A program made the translations under genes and the position numbers. A DNA stretch of 64,000 nt from G963923955 sp963923955 (GTDB lineage Bacteria; Pseudomonadota; Gammaproteobacteria; Eutrophobiales; Eutrophobiaceae). The stretch spans positions 2,232,001 to 2,296,000 of the forward strand of contig OZ000552.1 in the NCBI GenBank assembly GCA_963923955.1, written 5' to 3'. How positions within the stretch are numbered: position 1 is the first letter of the stretch; the number at the start of each line of letters is the position of its first letter. Below, one piece after another: positions 32,890 to 42,085 of the stretch. The notes beneath the pieces were generated by a model, which was not told the DNA's origin, searched no databases, and saw nothing but the letters and a program-made list of their open reading frames with translations.

Positions 32890-35322
32890 CTAGAAGAAGC
32901 TCGCCCGAAAGACCGTGCCAAAGGTGCGCGGCTGGTTGGTGCGGAAGCCCAGCCGGGCGCGGCCGCCGCGCTCGCGGTCAAAAGACAGGTTGGCGTTCTC
33001 ATCGGTGAGGTTGTTGATATAGACGGAAACTTCCCAGCCCTCCATCAGCACACCGGCGCTCAGGTTCAGGGTCTGGTAGCTATCCAGCTCCAGGTCCAGG
33101 ACGGTCTCTTCCTTGCCTGTTGCCCCGCCAAAGGCCAGGCCGGAGGCAAAGGTGCCGGCGCCGGGTTCCTGATCCGATGGCTGCGTGAATATGCTGCTGC
33201 GGCGCTGGAAGGTTGCGGATAAGTAGCCTTCCGCGCCTTTTCCGACCATGTTAAAGGGGAAGTAATAGGTGGCGGTGGCCCCCATGTTGAACTTCGGCAC
33301 GGAGGGCAGGCGGTTGCCATCGCGTACCCCGCCGAGCACTTTTCCATCTTTGTCGACCACGGTGGAGTCAAACTTGGACTCCACATAGCTGCCGGCGAAG
33401 CTCAGATCCAGGTTTTCCATTGGCTGTGCCTTGAGCTCCAGCTCCAGGCCCATGGTGTGCGCCTTTGCCACATTAAAGGAGATCCGCGAGGAGCAAGAGC
33501 CGGCATCCAGCGTTACCTGCAAGTTGGAGATGTCCGTGTAGAAGGCCGCGGCGTTTAGGCTCATGCGCTCGGTTCTCAGCTTGACGCCGCCTTCGTAGTT
33601 CCACAGGGTCTCATCATCATAGCTCTGGAAAGCGCCGAATGTCTGAATGTCACTCTCTTCGCACAGCGACCTGTTGAGCGGATCGTTCACGCCGCCCAGG
33701 CGGAAGCCTTTGGAGGCCTGGGCGTTCAAGGTCAGCGCGTCATTGAGGTCATAGCGCAGAAGCACACGCGGGGTGAAGCCGCTGGACTTGGTTTTGTTGA
33801 TCTGGTTGACGGCCGTGGCTGCGAAGACGCCCACCAAGGTGGCGCTGCGCTCCTCTTCAAAATCATAATAGCGGCCGCCGATGGTGATCTGCAGATCATC
33901 CGTCAGGGCATAGCTGGCCTCTGCAAAAGCGGCGAGCTGCTTGAGCTCATAGGGCAGTTGAGAGAAGTAGGGCGAGTCCTGCGGCCCGACACCTGCGGCC
34001 GCCTTTTCTGATGCTCCGGCCCCCTCTACTGCGTCCAGGAAGGCGTCATAGCCTGGCGTGGGCAGGAATTGCTCGTAGAAGCGCTCCGTGTCGGAATAAA
34101 AAGCGCCGACCAGCCATTGCAGGCGGCGCTCATCGGCAGAGCCGAGGCGCAGCTCCTGGGTGAACTGCTCCACCTCTGTGGTGTCGCGCAGGTTGGACGG
34201 CAGCAGCACACTCTTCTCCGATAACTTAAAATCCACCGACACCGAGCCGGTGAGGGCGCTGGCATCGCGGCTAACGAGAATATCGCGGTTGGTATAGCTG
34301 GACACGGCGGTCAGCGCCAGCGCGCCGAAGTCGTAGTTGAGCGTCAGATCCGCAATCCGCGTCTCGTCCTCAAAGCCCTCGTCCAGCCTAAGGAACTGCT
34401 CGCGCTCGCCCAGTTGCAGCGCCGGGCGCGTTGTGGTGTAGGGGTTGGCGTAGAGGTTATAGACTTCCTGGCGATTGAAGCCCTCCATGTCAATCTTCTG
34501 GTAGATGAGACGCGGGGTGATGGATAGCGCCGGGGTCAGCTGGTAGAACAGCGCGATACGGCCGCCGCTGCGGCTGCCGCTGTTCACGTTTTTATCCATG
34601 CCGCCGCCTTCCCGACGGGCATCAATAAAGCCGGCAAACTCGGTGTAATAGCCGACCAGCCGCAGTGCAGCGGTGCCGTCGATGAGCGGCACGTTCGCCA
34701 TGGCCTTTGCCTGGCCGCCGATGCCGCCGCCGTTAATGGCGCTCATGCCGGCCTCCATGCTGCTCTCGAATTTGTCCGCGTTTGGCTGGTTGGTGATGTA
34801 GCGAATGGTGCCGCCGATGGAGCCGGAGCCGAACAGCGTACCCTGCGGGCCGCGCAAGGTCTCCACCCGGTTCAGATCATAAAGATCCAGATCCGGCGTG
34901 AACAGCGACAGGGAAATCACCGACTCGTCCAGATACACGCCCACTTGTTCCTTCACGCCCGGCTGGTCACGGACGATCTGCCCGGCGGAGACGCCGCGAA
35001 TGGCCACCTGGCTTTGGCCGGGGCCCAAGTTCTGGATCATCAGCCCGGCAACGCTGCGCGAGACGTCCTCCAGGCTCTGGGCGCCGCTGCGGCGAATGTC
35101 CGCTGCGGTCTGCGCATTGATGGAAAACGGCACGTCCTGAATGGACGAGGCGCGCTTGGTCGCGGTAACTACGATCTCTTCCAGTACGGTTGCCCCCCCG
35201 CGATCCTGCTGCGCCTGCAGCAGGGCTGGCGCGGCACTGAATACGAGCGCCAGTAAAGCGGCGAGGCCGCGAGAAGGTCTGGGTTGATTCTGGGGCTGAT
35301 TTTTGGGTATTGCTGCTGACAT
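32890..35322 (-). CDS. TonB-dependent outer-membrane receptor
   Basis: Full receptor of 810 residues that imports a substrate using TonB energy. The ATG at 35322 is chosen because GGAGG lies eight bases upstream and the N-terminus then opens into a signal peptide (ending near ALLQAQQ). Next come the TonB box-like EEIVVTATKRASS, the plug (GVYLDESVISLSLFTPDLDLY, VETLRGPQGTLFGSGSIGGT), and a barrel that ends in RTFGTVFRASFF. The substrate is not identifiable; the plug resembles the large Xanthomonas/Caulobacter-type receptor group. Unlike the receptor at 28532, it is intact. A short C7 tract (35191-35197) lies inside the first 50 codons. Confidence 0.92.
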   Translation of the reverse strand: MSAAIPKNQPQNQPRPSRGLAALLALVFSAAPALLQAQQDRGGATVLEEIVVTATKRASSIQDVPFSINAQTAADIRRSGAQSLEDVSRSVAGLMIQNLGPGQSQVAIRGVSAGQIVRDQPGVKEQVGVYLDESVISLSLFTPDLDLYDLNRVETLRGPQGTLFGSGSIGGTIRYITNQPNADKFESSMEAGMSAINGGGIGGQAKAMANVPLIDGTAALRLVGYYTEFAGFIDARREGGGMDKNVNSGSRSGGRIALFYQLTPALSITPRLIYQKIDMEGFNRQEVYNLYANPYTTTRPALQLGEREQFLRLDEGFEDETRIADLTLNYDFGALALTAVSSYTNRDILVSRDASALTGSVSVDFKLSEKSVLLPSNLRDTTEVEQFTQELRLGSADERRLQWLVGAFYSDTERFYEQFLPTPGYDAFLDAVEGAGASEKAAAGVGPQDSPYFSQLPYELKQLAAFAEASYALTDDLQITIGGRYYDFEEERSATLVGVFAATAVNQINKTKSSGFTPRVLLRYDLNDALTLNAQASKGFRLGGVNDPLNRSLCEESDIQTFGAFQSYDDETLWNYEGGVKLRTERMSLNAAAFYTDISNLQVTLDAGSCSSRISFNVAKAHTMGLELELKAQPMENLDLSFAGSYVESKFDSTVVDKDGKVLGGVRDGNRLPSVPKFNMGATATYYFPFNMVGKGAEGYLSATFQRRSSIFTQPSDQEPGAGTFASGLAFGGATGKEETVLDLELDSYQTLNLSAGVLMEGWEVSVYINNLTDENANLSFDRERGGRARLGFRTNQPRTFGTVFRASFF

Positions 35323-35430
35323 GATCTTGTCCTCCATCGTTTATGCCTAAGTTGTATGCTTGGATTTTTACCACAGATTGTGCGGATATACCACAGCCTA
35401 GCAGAGGGCCGGGGCGATGGGAAGGGGATT

Positions 35431-36540
35431 TTAATCTTCGGGGGGGATTGACCCGGCAATGATCGGGGTTTCCGATTGCACGTCCCTATTCTGCGCCCGG
35501 TGGCGCAGGGCGTGGTCCATTAACACAAGCGCCAACATTGCTTCCGCGATGGGGGTTGCACGAATACCCACGCAGGGGTCATGGCGTCCGGTGGTGATTA
35601 CCTCCGTCGCCTCGCCTTTGAGGTTTATCGTCCGGCCGGGCAAGCGAATGCTTGAGGTGGGTTTTAGGGCCAGGCTGACCAGAATATCCTGGCCTGAAGA
35701 GATACCGCCCAATACCCCGCCGGCATTGTTGGCAGCAAAACCTTCCGGCGTCAGCGCATCACGATGTTCCGTGCCTTTTTGCGCAACCGACGCAAAGCCG
35801 GCGCCGATCTCCACGCCCTTAACCGCATTGATGCTCATCATCGCCTTGGCAATGTCGGCATCTAAGCGATCGAAGATGGGCTCGCCCAGGCCGACCGGGA
35901 TATTCTCGGCCACGACATTCACCCGCGCACCAACGGAATTTCCCTCCTTGCGCAGGGCGTCCATATAGGCTTCTAGCTCGGCAAGCCTGTCAGGAGCACC
36001 ACAAAAGAAGGGGTTGTTTTCGACCTCATTCCAGTCATGCAGCCGCAAAGTGATCTCGCCCAGCTGGGCCAGGTAGCCACGGATCAGCACGGCGTATTTT
36101 TCTTGTAAGTATTTTTTGGCAATGGCACCGGCGGCGACACGCATGCAGGTCTCGCGCGCAGAGGCCCGCCCGCCGCCCCGATAATCACGCAAGCCATATT
36201 TCTGCTGGTAGGTGTAATCGGCATGGCCGGGGCGAAAGCGGTCTTTGATGCCGGCATAATCCTTGGCGCGTTGGTCTTCGTTCTCGATCAACAGGCCGAT
36301 CGGCGTACCTGTTGTCTTGCCTGCAAAAACACCCGATAAAATTTTTACCGTATCGGACTCACGGCGTTGGGTAACATGGCGGGACTTGCCGGGCTTACGG
36401 CGATCCAGATCATGCTGCAAATCTGCCTCACTCAAGGCCATGCCCGGCGGACAGCCATCAACGATGCACAAATAGCCCGGCCCGTGACTCTCCCCGGCGG
36501 CGGTGACGGTGAAGAGCTTTCCGAAGCGATTGCCTGACAT
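35431..36540 (-). CDS. aroC: Chorismate synthase AroC
   Basis: Converts 5-enolpyruvylshikimate-3-phosphate to chorismate with reduced FMN, the last step of the common aromatic pathway. It has 369 residues, a usual length. The family signatures are all present: GESHGPGYLCIVDGCPPGM near the N-terminus, GPGHADYTYQQKYG in the form RPGHADYTYQQKYGLRDYRG, GGRASARETCMRVAAGA, and RHDPCVGIRATPIAEAM near the end. It is 18 bases below the GAF-HD-GYP gene on the same strand, so the two may be cotranscribed. Confidence 0.97.
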   Translation of the reverse strand: MSGNRFGKLFTVTAAGESHGPGYLCIVDGCPPGMALSEADLQHDLDRRKPGKSRHVTQRRESDTVKILSGVFAGKTTGTPIGLLIENEDQRAKDYAGIKDRFRPGHADYTYQQKYGLRDYRGGGRASARETCMRVAAGAIAKKYLQEKYAVLIRGYLAQLGEITLRLHDWNEVENNPFFCGAPDRLAELEAYMDALRKEGNSVGARVNVVAENIPVGLGEPIFDRLDADIAKAMMSINAVKGVEIGAGFASVAQKGTEHRDALTPEGFAANNAGGVLGGISSGQDILVSLALKPTSSIRLPGRTINLKGEATEVITTGRHDPCVGIRATPIAEAMLALVLMDHALRHRAQNRDVQSETPIIAGSIPPED

Positions 36541-36558
36541 GGGAATACTTTAGGGCGG

Positions 36559-38184
36559 CTACTGTATCGGCTGGTAGCCCGGGATGGCGCTCAGTTCGAT
36601 ATCATCAATCTGGCTTGCATCGAGAAATTCTTCGGCATATTTCAAATAGACTTTTTCATTGATGAATACATCAAACAGGTCCGGGTCGATATGATGCTCC
36701 AGTTTCATCCGGCCCAAGATCCCTAATGCCACAGATAAGGGCATCGCCTTTTTATAGGGCCTATCACCGGCTGTGAGCGCCTCGAAGATGTCGGCGATGC
36801 CCATAATGCGCGCCGGCACTGACATTTCCTCGCGCTTTAGACCCAGTGGATAACCCGTGCCATCCATCTTTTCATGGTGGCCGCCGGCATATTCCGGCAC
36901 CTGTTGCAGGTGTTTCGGGTAGGGCAGGGATTTCAGCATCTGGATCGTTACCACAATGTGGTTGTTGATGATCTCCCGCTCGCGCAAGGTCAAGGTGCCG
37001 CGGCCGATCATCAGGTTCTGTAATTCATTGTCAGTCAAAAAGTTGGCCTCCTTGTCCTCAGCATCAAGCCATTTGTTTTTTGCAATGAGCTCCACCCGCT
37101 CCTTGTCCTCCTCGCGCATAAACTCCCCGCCGATATTGCTGCGGCGGATAAACTCCCGGTCCTGATCTATCTGCGCAATAGCCGCCTGATAGTCCTCATC
37201 GCGCTCTAGCTCGCTTTCGATACCATGCTGTTTCAGTCTTCTCTGCAAGGCGGCGATCTCCCGATCGCGTTTCAGTACCTCAAAGCGCGTATCGATCAGG
37301 CTGATGCGATCAAAGATCGTCTCCAGCTTGGTGCCCTTATCGACCACATACTCAGGTGTTGTAATCTTACCACAATCGTGCAACCAGCCGGCCACATCCA
37401 GCGCATACTTTTCCTCCTCACTCAGATCGAAATCCTTCAAGGGCCCGACTTTAATCTTGCAGGCGGCATCGGCCAGCATGTTGGTCAAGGCCGGCACCCG
37501 GCGGCAATGCCCCGCCGTATAGGGTGACTTTTCATCAATGGCGCCGGCGATCAACTGGATCATGGCATCGAACAGCTCCCTTTGCGCATCGATCAGGCTG
37601 CGATTGGTGATCGTTACCGCCGCCTGCGATGCCAGGGATTCGACCACCTGCTGGTCAAGCTCGGAGAAATGGCCAAGCTCCCCCGTCTCTTTGTTGATTG
37701 CGTTTAATAATTGCAAGACGCCGGTGATCTCATTCTCATGATTGGTCATCGGCACGGTTAAAAAAGATTTTGAGCGATAGCCCACGGCCTCATCAAAGCG
37801 GCGCGTCCCGGAGAAATCGAAATCATCGCTCGCATAGGCATCTTTAATATTGATGGTATCGCCGCTTATGGCAGCAAAGGCGGCGACCATGTGGTCATTG
37901 GGCGTGCCGTCTTCCTGATACAGTGCCAGCGCCGGCAGCTCTATCGCCTCGCCGCTGGTCCCGCCCTTGTGGATGGCCAGCGATTCGGTGAGCATGATCT
38001 CGAACTTAAGCTGATTATCCTCAGTACGGGTATAGAGCGTACCGCCATCGGCATTGGTCAGTTCCTTCGCCTTGGTTAAGATCATCTCCAGCAAAAGGGT
38101 ATGATCCTTTTGCGCAGATAAGGCAATGCCGATGTCGGTCAGCTCCTCAAGCAGGCCGGAAAAATCTACTTTTGCAATCTCCAT
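36559..38184 (-). CDS. GAF-HD-GYP domain protein (c-di-GMP phosphodiesterase family)
   Basis: 541 residues. Residues about 25-200 form a GAF sensor domain (ELTNADGGTLYTRTEDNQL, AVGYRSKSFLTVPMTNH). The catalytic HD-GYP domain has KSPYTAGHCRRV, the HD pair in GWLHDCGKITTPEYV and the GYP signature HHEKMDGTGYPLGL. Between the HD and GYP parts is an insert of about 120 charged residues (roughly 290-410, rich in E, D, R and K) that is not in the core domain. The likely role is hydrolysis of cyclic di-GMP in response to a ligand or redox signal seen by the GAF domain. Confidence 0.88.
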   Translation of the reverse strand: MEIAKVDFSGLLEELTDIGIALSAQKDHTLLLEMILTKAKELTNADGGTLYTRTEDNQLKFEIMLTESLAIHKGGTSGEAIELPALALYQEDGTPNDHMVAAFAAISGDTINIKDAYASDDFDFSGTRRFDEAVGYRSKSFLTVPMTNHENEITGVLQLLNAINKETGELGHFSELDQQVVESLASQAAVTITNRSLIDAQRELFDAMIQLIAGAIDEKSPYTAGHCRRVPALTNMLADAACKIKVGPLKDFDLSEEEKYALDVAGWLHDCGKITTPEYVVDKGTKLETIFDRISLIDTRFEVLKRDREIAALQRRLKQHGIESELERDEDYQAAIAQIDQDREFIRRSNIGGEFMREEDKERVELIAKNKWLDAEDKEANFLTDNELQNLMIGRGTLTLREREIINNHIVVTIQMLKSLPYPKHLQQVPEYAGGHHEKMDGTGYPLGLKREEMSVPARIMGIADIFEALTAGDRPYKKAMPLSVALGILGRMKLEHHIDPDLFDVFINEKVYLKYAEEFLDASQIDDIELSAIPGYQPIQ

Positions 38185-38370
38185 GTGGATAAAAGCGGCT
38201 CTTTATAAGACAATATCGGCTTGGAATTGTAGCCGATTTCCCCCTATCAAGACAGCGAAGCGGCGCGCTTATTTCAGGTGCTTCCTTGCATTTGCTCAGA
38301 TTCTCGCCATTTGCCGGCCCGTTTCCCTTGTCTTTGGATAATCCACAAAAACTGATTGATAGGTGTTACA

Positions 38371-38419
38371 ATCAGGATTTTTTGCTATATTATTCAGAAA
38401 AGTATAGAATAATCCTGAT
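38371..38419. promoter_or_regulatory. Inverted repeat upstream of the HIT gene
   Basis: ATCAGGATT (38371-38379) is repeated in reverse as AATCCTGAT (38411-38419), with further pairing CTATA/TATAG inside. It lies 16 bases ahead of the coding region in a 250-base gap (38185-38434). It could be an operator or a leader hairpin. Confidence 0.4.
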
Positions 38420-38434
38420 CCTGGGGCTTAGAAC

Positions 38435-38863
38435 TTGAATGCAACGATGCAAAAATTCGGCGCACCGGCCAGTTCCATTCGCCGCTATGAGCACTGGAGT
38501 GTGCTATTGCGCCCCGCTCAAGTGACCTTAGGCGCCCTGGTGCTGGCGGCGCATGATGAGGCAAACGCCTTTTCTGCGCTCAGCCGGGAGAGTTTTAGCG
38601 AGTTAGGCAAGGTCATCAAGGGCATTGAGCAGGCCCTTAAACAAGCCTTTGATTATGAAAGGCTCAATTACCTGATGCTGATGATGGTGGATCCGGATGT
38701 GCATTTCCATGTCATCCCGCGCTATTCAGCAGTAAGGACCTTTAATGAGACAGACTTCTACGATCACGGCTGGCCCGGTCCGCCGACCTTGGATAAGATA
38801 AATGAAACGGATGAAGTAACAAATGGCCGTATCATGGAGCACATCCGCCGTTTTTTCACATAA
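38435..38863 (+). CDS. HIT family protein
   Basis: 142 residues with the histidine triad DPDVHFHVIPRYSAVR (HxHxh form). The rest fits a short HIT hydrolase (YEHWSVLLRPAQVTLGALVL). HIT proteins hydrolyse nucleotide phosphoramidates or Ap4A-type compounds. The third histidine is missing or displaced; the final residue of the motif is R/Y, so activity is less certain. The start is TTG at 38435 or ATG at 38447; a GGGG precedes the TTG by about eight bases. It is transcribed toward the ceramide-like operon, 265 bases away. Confidence 0.82.
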   Translation: MNATMQKFGAPASSIRRYEHWSVLLRPAQVTLGALVLAAHDEANAFSALSRESFSELGKVIKGIEQALKQAFDYERLNYLMLMMVDPDVHFHVIPRYSAVRTFNETDFYDHGWPGPPTLDKINETDEVTNGRIMEHIRRFFT

Positions 38864-38938
38864 TGGTAATAAAACTCAGATTATGGTATATATCGCCGTT
38901 TGTTTTGAACTGATTCAAAAACGAATACGAGCTTCCGC

Positions 38939-38949
38939 GGGGGGGGGGG
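38939..38949. repeat. G11 homopolymer upstream of the ceramide-like operon
   Basis: Eleven G in the 265-base gap (38864-39128), 180 bases before the acyl-AMP ligase start. Length changes of such a tract can alter promoter spacing. No promoter elements are certain next to it. Confidence 0.75.
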
Positions 38950-39070
38950 CAAATTAAGGCTAAAAAATGCTGAAATAAAACTGGGGAATTCCCGGAAAAT
39001 TCCAAGTCTGGTTTTGTGAGTTGTGTGCTGGCTGCAAGCCTGCAAAATCGGCATTTGTGCCATCTTTATA

Positions 39071-39097
39071 AAGAGCCTTGTATCTTCAAGGACTCTT
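39071..39097 (+). promoter_or_regulatory. Leader hairpin before the acyl-AMP ligase gene
   Basis: AAGAGCCTTG pairs with CAAGGACTCTT (one bulged A) around the loop TATCTT. It lies 32 bases before the chosen start codon (39129) and covers the alternative upstream start at 39078, which is therefore unlikely. It may be a leader structure or an attenuator-like element. Confidence 0.45.
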
Positions 39098-39128
39098 AAC
39101 TAAAGACAGTAAGCGGAGTACAAGAATA

Positions 39129-40880
39129 GTGAGCTTAGCAGCAACGAAGACGAACAATAGCCGGCCGCAGCGCCCGGCGGACTTTGACACCCTCATTGAT
39201 GCCCTGGATTATGCCGCCCTTGGCGAGACAGGTTGTAATTTCTACGATGCAAAAGGCAGGCTGTGCGCAGCACTCGGCTATGCAGAGCTGCGCCATCGTG
39301 CGCAGTCGGCCGCCCGGCGCCTGCTTGGTCTGGGCTTACAACGCGGCGAGCGGGTCGCCCTGATTGCGGACACGGATGCCGCGTTCATCGTCCTGTTCTT
39401 TGCCTGTCGCTATGCCGGGCTGGTGCCCTTTGCCATGCCGGTGCCGGTGCATATCGGCAGCCACGATATTTACGTAGCGCAACTGCGCGGCCTGTTGCAG
39501 ACCGGCGCCGCCAGTGTGGCCATCTCTCCCCCGGCGTTTTTCTCTTACCTGCACGAGGCAACGAAGGCACTACGCGATGTAAGCTGGGTCGGCACCCCGC
39601 AGCAGTTGCATGCCCTGCCCGAGTCGGCCGCAGCCCTACAGCCCGGCAACAGCAAGGAAGTCGCCTATTTGCAATTTACCTCCGGCAGCACCCGCTCGCC
39701 GCGCGGCGTAGTCATTACCGAGCAGGCCATTATGACTAACCTGCGCGGCATTGTCGGTGAAGGTCTTAAGGTTCGTGCCGGTGATCGCTGTGCCTCGTGG
39801 CTGCCGTTTTATCATGATATGGGGCTGGTGGGCTTTGTGCTCGGCCCGGTGGTCTCACAACTCTCGGTTGACTACTTGCGTACGCGCGATTTCGCAGTGC
39901 GTCCCTTGCAGTGGTTGCGCCTGATCAGCAGAAATCGCTGCACGATCACCTTTAGCCCGCCCTCCGGTTTTGAACTTTGCGCAAGACGCATACGTACAGC
40001 GGATCTCGCAGACCTTGATCTAGGCAGTTGGCGGGTGGCCGGTGTGGGCGCAGAGATGATCCGCCCGGCTGCTCTTGAAAACTTTGCCGACAGGCTCGCA
40101 CCCGTAGGCTTTGATGCGAAGGCCTTCCTGCCCTGTTACGGCCTGGCGGAATCTTCCCTTGCCGCCAGCTTTTCACGCCTAGGCGGCGGCCTGGATGTGA
40201 TGCCTGTCGATGCCCTGGCGATGGCCGATAGGGGCCTGGCCGTGCGCGTACAGACTGATCATAGAAAGACCAATTATATTGTTAATTGTGGCAAGGGCCT
40301 GCCCGGCCATCGCGTTGCTGTTGTGGATGAAGCCGGAAAGCCGCTGGCAGAGATGCGCGTGGGGCATGTCCTACTCAAGGGCCCCAGCCTGATGAGCGCC
40401 TATTTCAATGATGCCCAGGCGACAGCGGAGGTGCTGACAGGAGACGGCTGGCTGGATAGCGGTGATCTGGGTTATATGTTTGAGGGCGAGCTGTATCTCA
40501 CCGGCAGGGCCAAGGACATCATCATCGTCAACGGACGCAATATCCGCGCCCAGGACTTAGAGGAGTTGGCTGAAGGTGAAGCGGAGATCAGGGTGGGCGA
40601 TGCTTCCGCCTTCGGCCTTGATGAGCCGGATGGACAACCGGACGCCGTGCTCGTGGTGGAATGCCGAACTCAGGACATGGCCAGGCGCGAGGCGCTGATT
40701 GCCCGGCTAAAACGGCGCGTCTATGAGGGCTTCGGGCTGCGCTGCGAGGTGGAACTGGTTGCTGCCCACACCCTGCCGCGTACCTCTTCCGGCAAATTAT
40801 CCCGTGTTGCTGCGCGCGAAGGCTTTATAGAACGGCGTGACTGGCGGCGGGCGCGTTCTATCCTCTCTAAATCAGGCTGA
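39129..40880 (+). CDS. Fatty acyl-AMP ligase (acyl-ACP synthetase of a ceramide-like pathway)
   Basis: 583-residue adenylating enzyme that activates a fatty acid with ATP, probably to load the acyl carrier protein two genes down. Adenylation motifs are FTSGSTRSPRGVV (ATP loop), LPFYHDMGLVG (FAAL-type), YGLAESSLA, DSGDLGYMF, GRAKDIIIVNGRN and the C-terminal TSSGKLSR lysine. The start is GTG at 39129, about ten bases after GGAG. It is the first gene of the four-gene set ending at 43270, the same order as the Caulobacter ceramide genes (synthetase, CerR, ACP, Spt). Confidence 0.87.
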   Translation: MSLAATKTNNSRPQRPADFDTLIDALDYAALGETGCNFYDAKGRLCAALGYAELRHRAQSAARRLLGLGLQRGERVALIADTDAAFIVLFFACRYAGLVPFAMPVPVHIGSHDIYVAQLRGLLQTGAASVAISPPAFFSYLHEATKALRDVSWVGTPQQLHALPESAAALQPGNSKEVAYLQFTSGSTRSPRGVVITEQAIMTNLRGIVGEGLKVRAGDRCASWLPFYHDMGLVGFVLGPVVSQLSVDYLRTRDFAVRPLQWLRLISRNRCTITFSPPSGFELCARRIRTADLADLDLGSWRVAGVGAEMIRPAALENFADRLAPVGFDAKAFLPCYGLAESSLAASFSRLGGGLDVMPVDALAMADRGLAVRVQTDHRKTNYIVNCGKGLPGHRVAVVDEAGKPLAEMRVGHVLLKGPSLMSAYFNDAQATAEVLTGDGWLDSGDLGYMFEGELYLTGRAKDIIIVNGRNIRAQDLEELAEGEAEIRVGDASAFGLDEPDGQPDAVLVVECRTQDMARREALIARLKRRVYEGFGLRCEVELVAAHTLPRTSSGKLSRVAAREGFIERRDWRRARSILSKSG

Positions 40881-40888
40881 GAAACAAG

Positions 40889-41812
40889 GTGTCAGGTCTA
40901 GTGGCGCTGACCGGTGCCACGGGCTTTGTCGGTGCCGCGCTCCTAAAGACATTGACCTCCCGGGGTTGGCGCGTTCGGGCCTTGACCCGTCGGCCACGCC
41001 CCAACACGCCAGAGCAAGACAAGCCAGAGACTCAATGGATCAACGGGGCGCTGGATGACGGGTGCGCCCTTCGGGCGCTCGTGGAAGACGCCGCGGCCCT
41101 TATCCACTGCGCCGGGGTGGTACGCGGCAGAAATGCGGCTGAATTTAACCATGCCAATGTCCAGGGCACGGCAAACCTGCTGCGGGCAATAAAGCAAAAT
41201 GGGGGCACTGCAAGATTCCTGCTTATCTCATCGCTGGCGGCCAGACATCCGCAATACTCTTGGTATGCGGCGAGTAAGTATCAGGCCGAGCAGATCCTGA
41301 GCCAGCAAGACAGCCTGCCCTGGACGATATTCCGCCCGACCGCCCTATACGGCCCGGGCGATAAGGAGATCAAACCAATGTTAAGGGCTATGCGCGCCGG
41401 TGTTCTGATAACACCGGGCCGGTCGACACAACGCATCAGCCTGTTACACATCGACGACCTGGGCGGTGCCGTCCTGCGCTGGCTACAGCATCCAGAACAC
41501 ATTCCCGGCACCTTTGAGCTTGATGACGGCCAGGCCGGCGGCTATAGCTGGGAGATGCTGGCGGAAATTGCCGAGCATCTCTGGCAGCGGCGTGTCTATA
41601 GAATAGCCGTACCTTTGAAGCTGATGAAAGCTCTTGCCCATCTCAATCTCCTCTCCGCGCATCTGTTGGGCTATGCGCCTATGTTGACACCGGGCAAGAT
41701 AAATGAAATAACACACCCCGACTGGCGTTGTGATAACAGGCCGCTGATGCAGGCGCTGGGCTGGAGGCCGCAGGTAAAACTGCCCGATGCCATGCGCCAA
41801 GCCTGTCTTTGA
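40889..41812 (+). CDS. NAD-dependent epimerase/reductase, CerR-like
   Basis: 307-residue extended short-chain dehydrogenase. The Rossmann motif is TGATGFVGAAL, and the YxxxK pair is in WYAASKYQAE. From its position between the acyl-AMP ligase and the acyl carrier protein it is best read as the counterpart of Caulobacter CerR, which reduces 3-ketoceramide. That assignment rests on context, since the fold is shared by sugar epimerases and other reductases. It follows the ligase by eight bases with a GTG start. HpnA at 50019 is a separate, more distant member of this family. Confidence 0.75.
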   Translation: MSGLVALTGATGFVGAALLKTLTSRGWRVRALTRRPRPNTPEQDKPETQWINGALDDGCALRALVEDAAALIHCAGVVRGRNAAEFNHANVQGTANLLRAIKQNGGTARFLLISSLAARHPQYSWYAASKYQAEQILSQQDSLPWTIFRPTALYGPGDKEIKPMLRAMRAGVLITPGRSTQRISLLHIDDLGGAVLRWLQHPEHIPGTFELDDGQAGGYSWEMLAEIAEHLWQRRVYRIAVPLKLMKALAHLNLLSAHLLGYAPMLTPGKINEITHPDWRCDNRPLMQALGWRPQVKLPDAMRQACL

Positions 41813-41831
41813 TGAATTCGTATGACCTACC

Positions 41832-42074
41832 ATGAGCGTTGAATATGAGCAGGTGCTGGAGCGAGTCTGCCGGCAACTGGAAAAAATCGCCGGGCCTGAG
41901 GTGGAACTGAATGCGGATACCGACTTGATCGACGGGCTTGATCTTGATTCATTCAAGGTGCTGGACCTGCTGTTGGAAGTCGAAGATGAATTTGACATCT
42001 CCATTCCGGTCAATGTCCTGGCGGAAGTCCATACCTTAGGCGAGCTAAGCCGCAAGATCCAGGAACTTACATAG
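41832..42074 (+). CDS. Acyl carrier protein
   Basis: 80 residues with the phosphopantetheine attachment serine at position 40 in GLDLDSFKVLDLLLEVED. Asp-rich helix II is typical of type II carrier proteins. It lies between the reductase and the serine palmitoyltransferase-like gene, with spacings of 19 and 11 bases, and probably carries the acyl chain from the acyl-AMP ligase to the transferase. It is not the housekeeping AcpP (which would sit by fabD/fabG/fabF). Confidence 0.9.
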   Translation: MSVEYEQVLERVCRQLEKIAGPEVELNADTDLIDGLDLDSFKVLDLLLEVEDEFDISIPVNVLAEVHTLGELSRKIQELT

Positions 42075-42085
42075 CGCGCTTAAAG

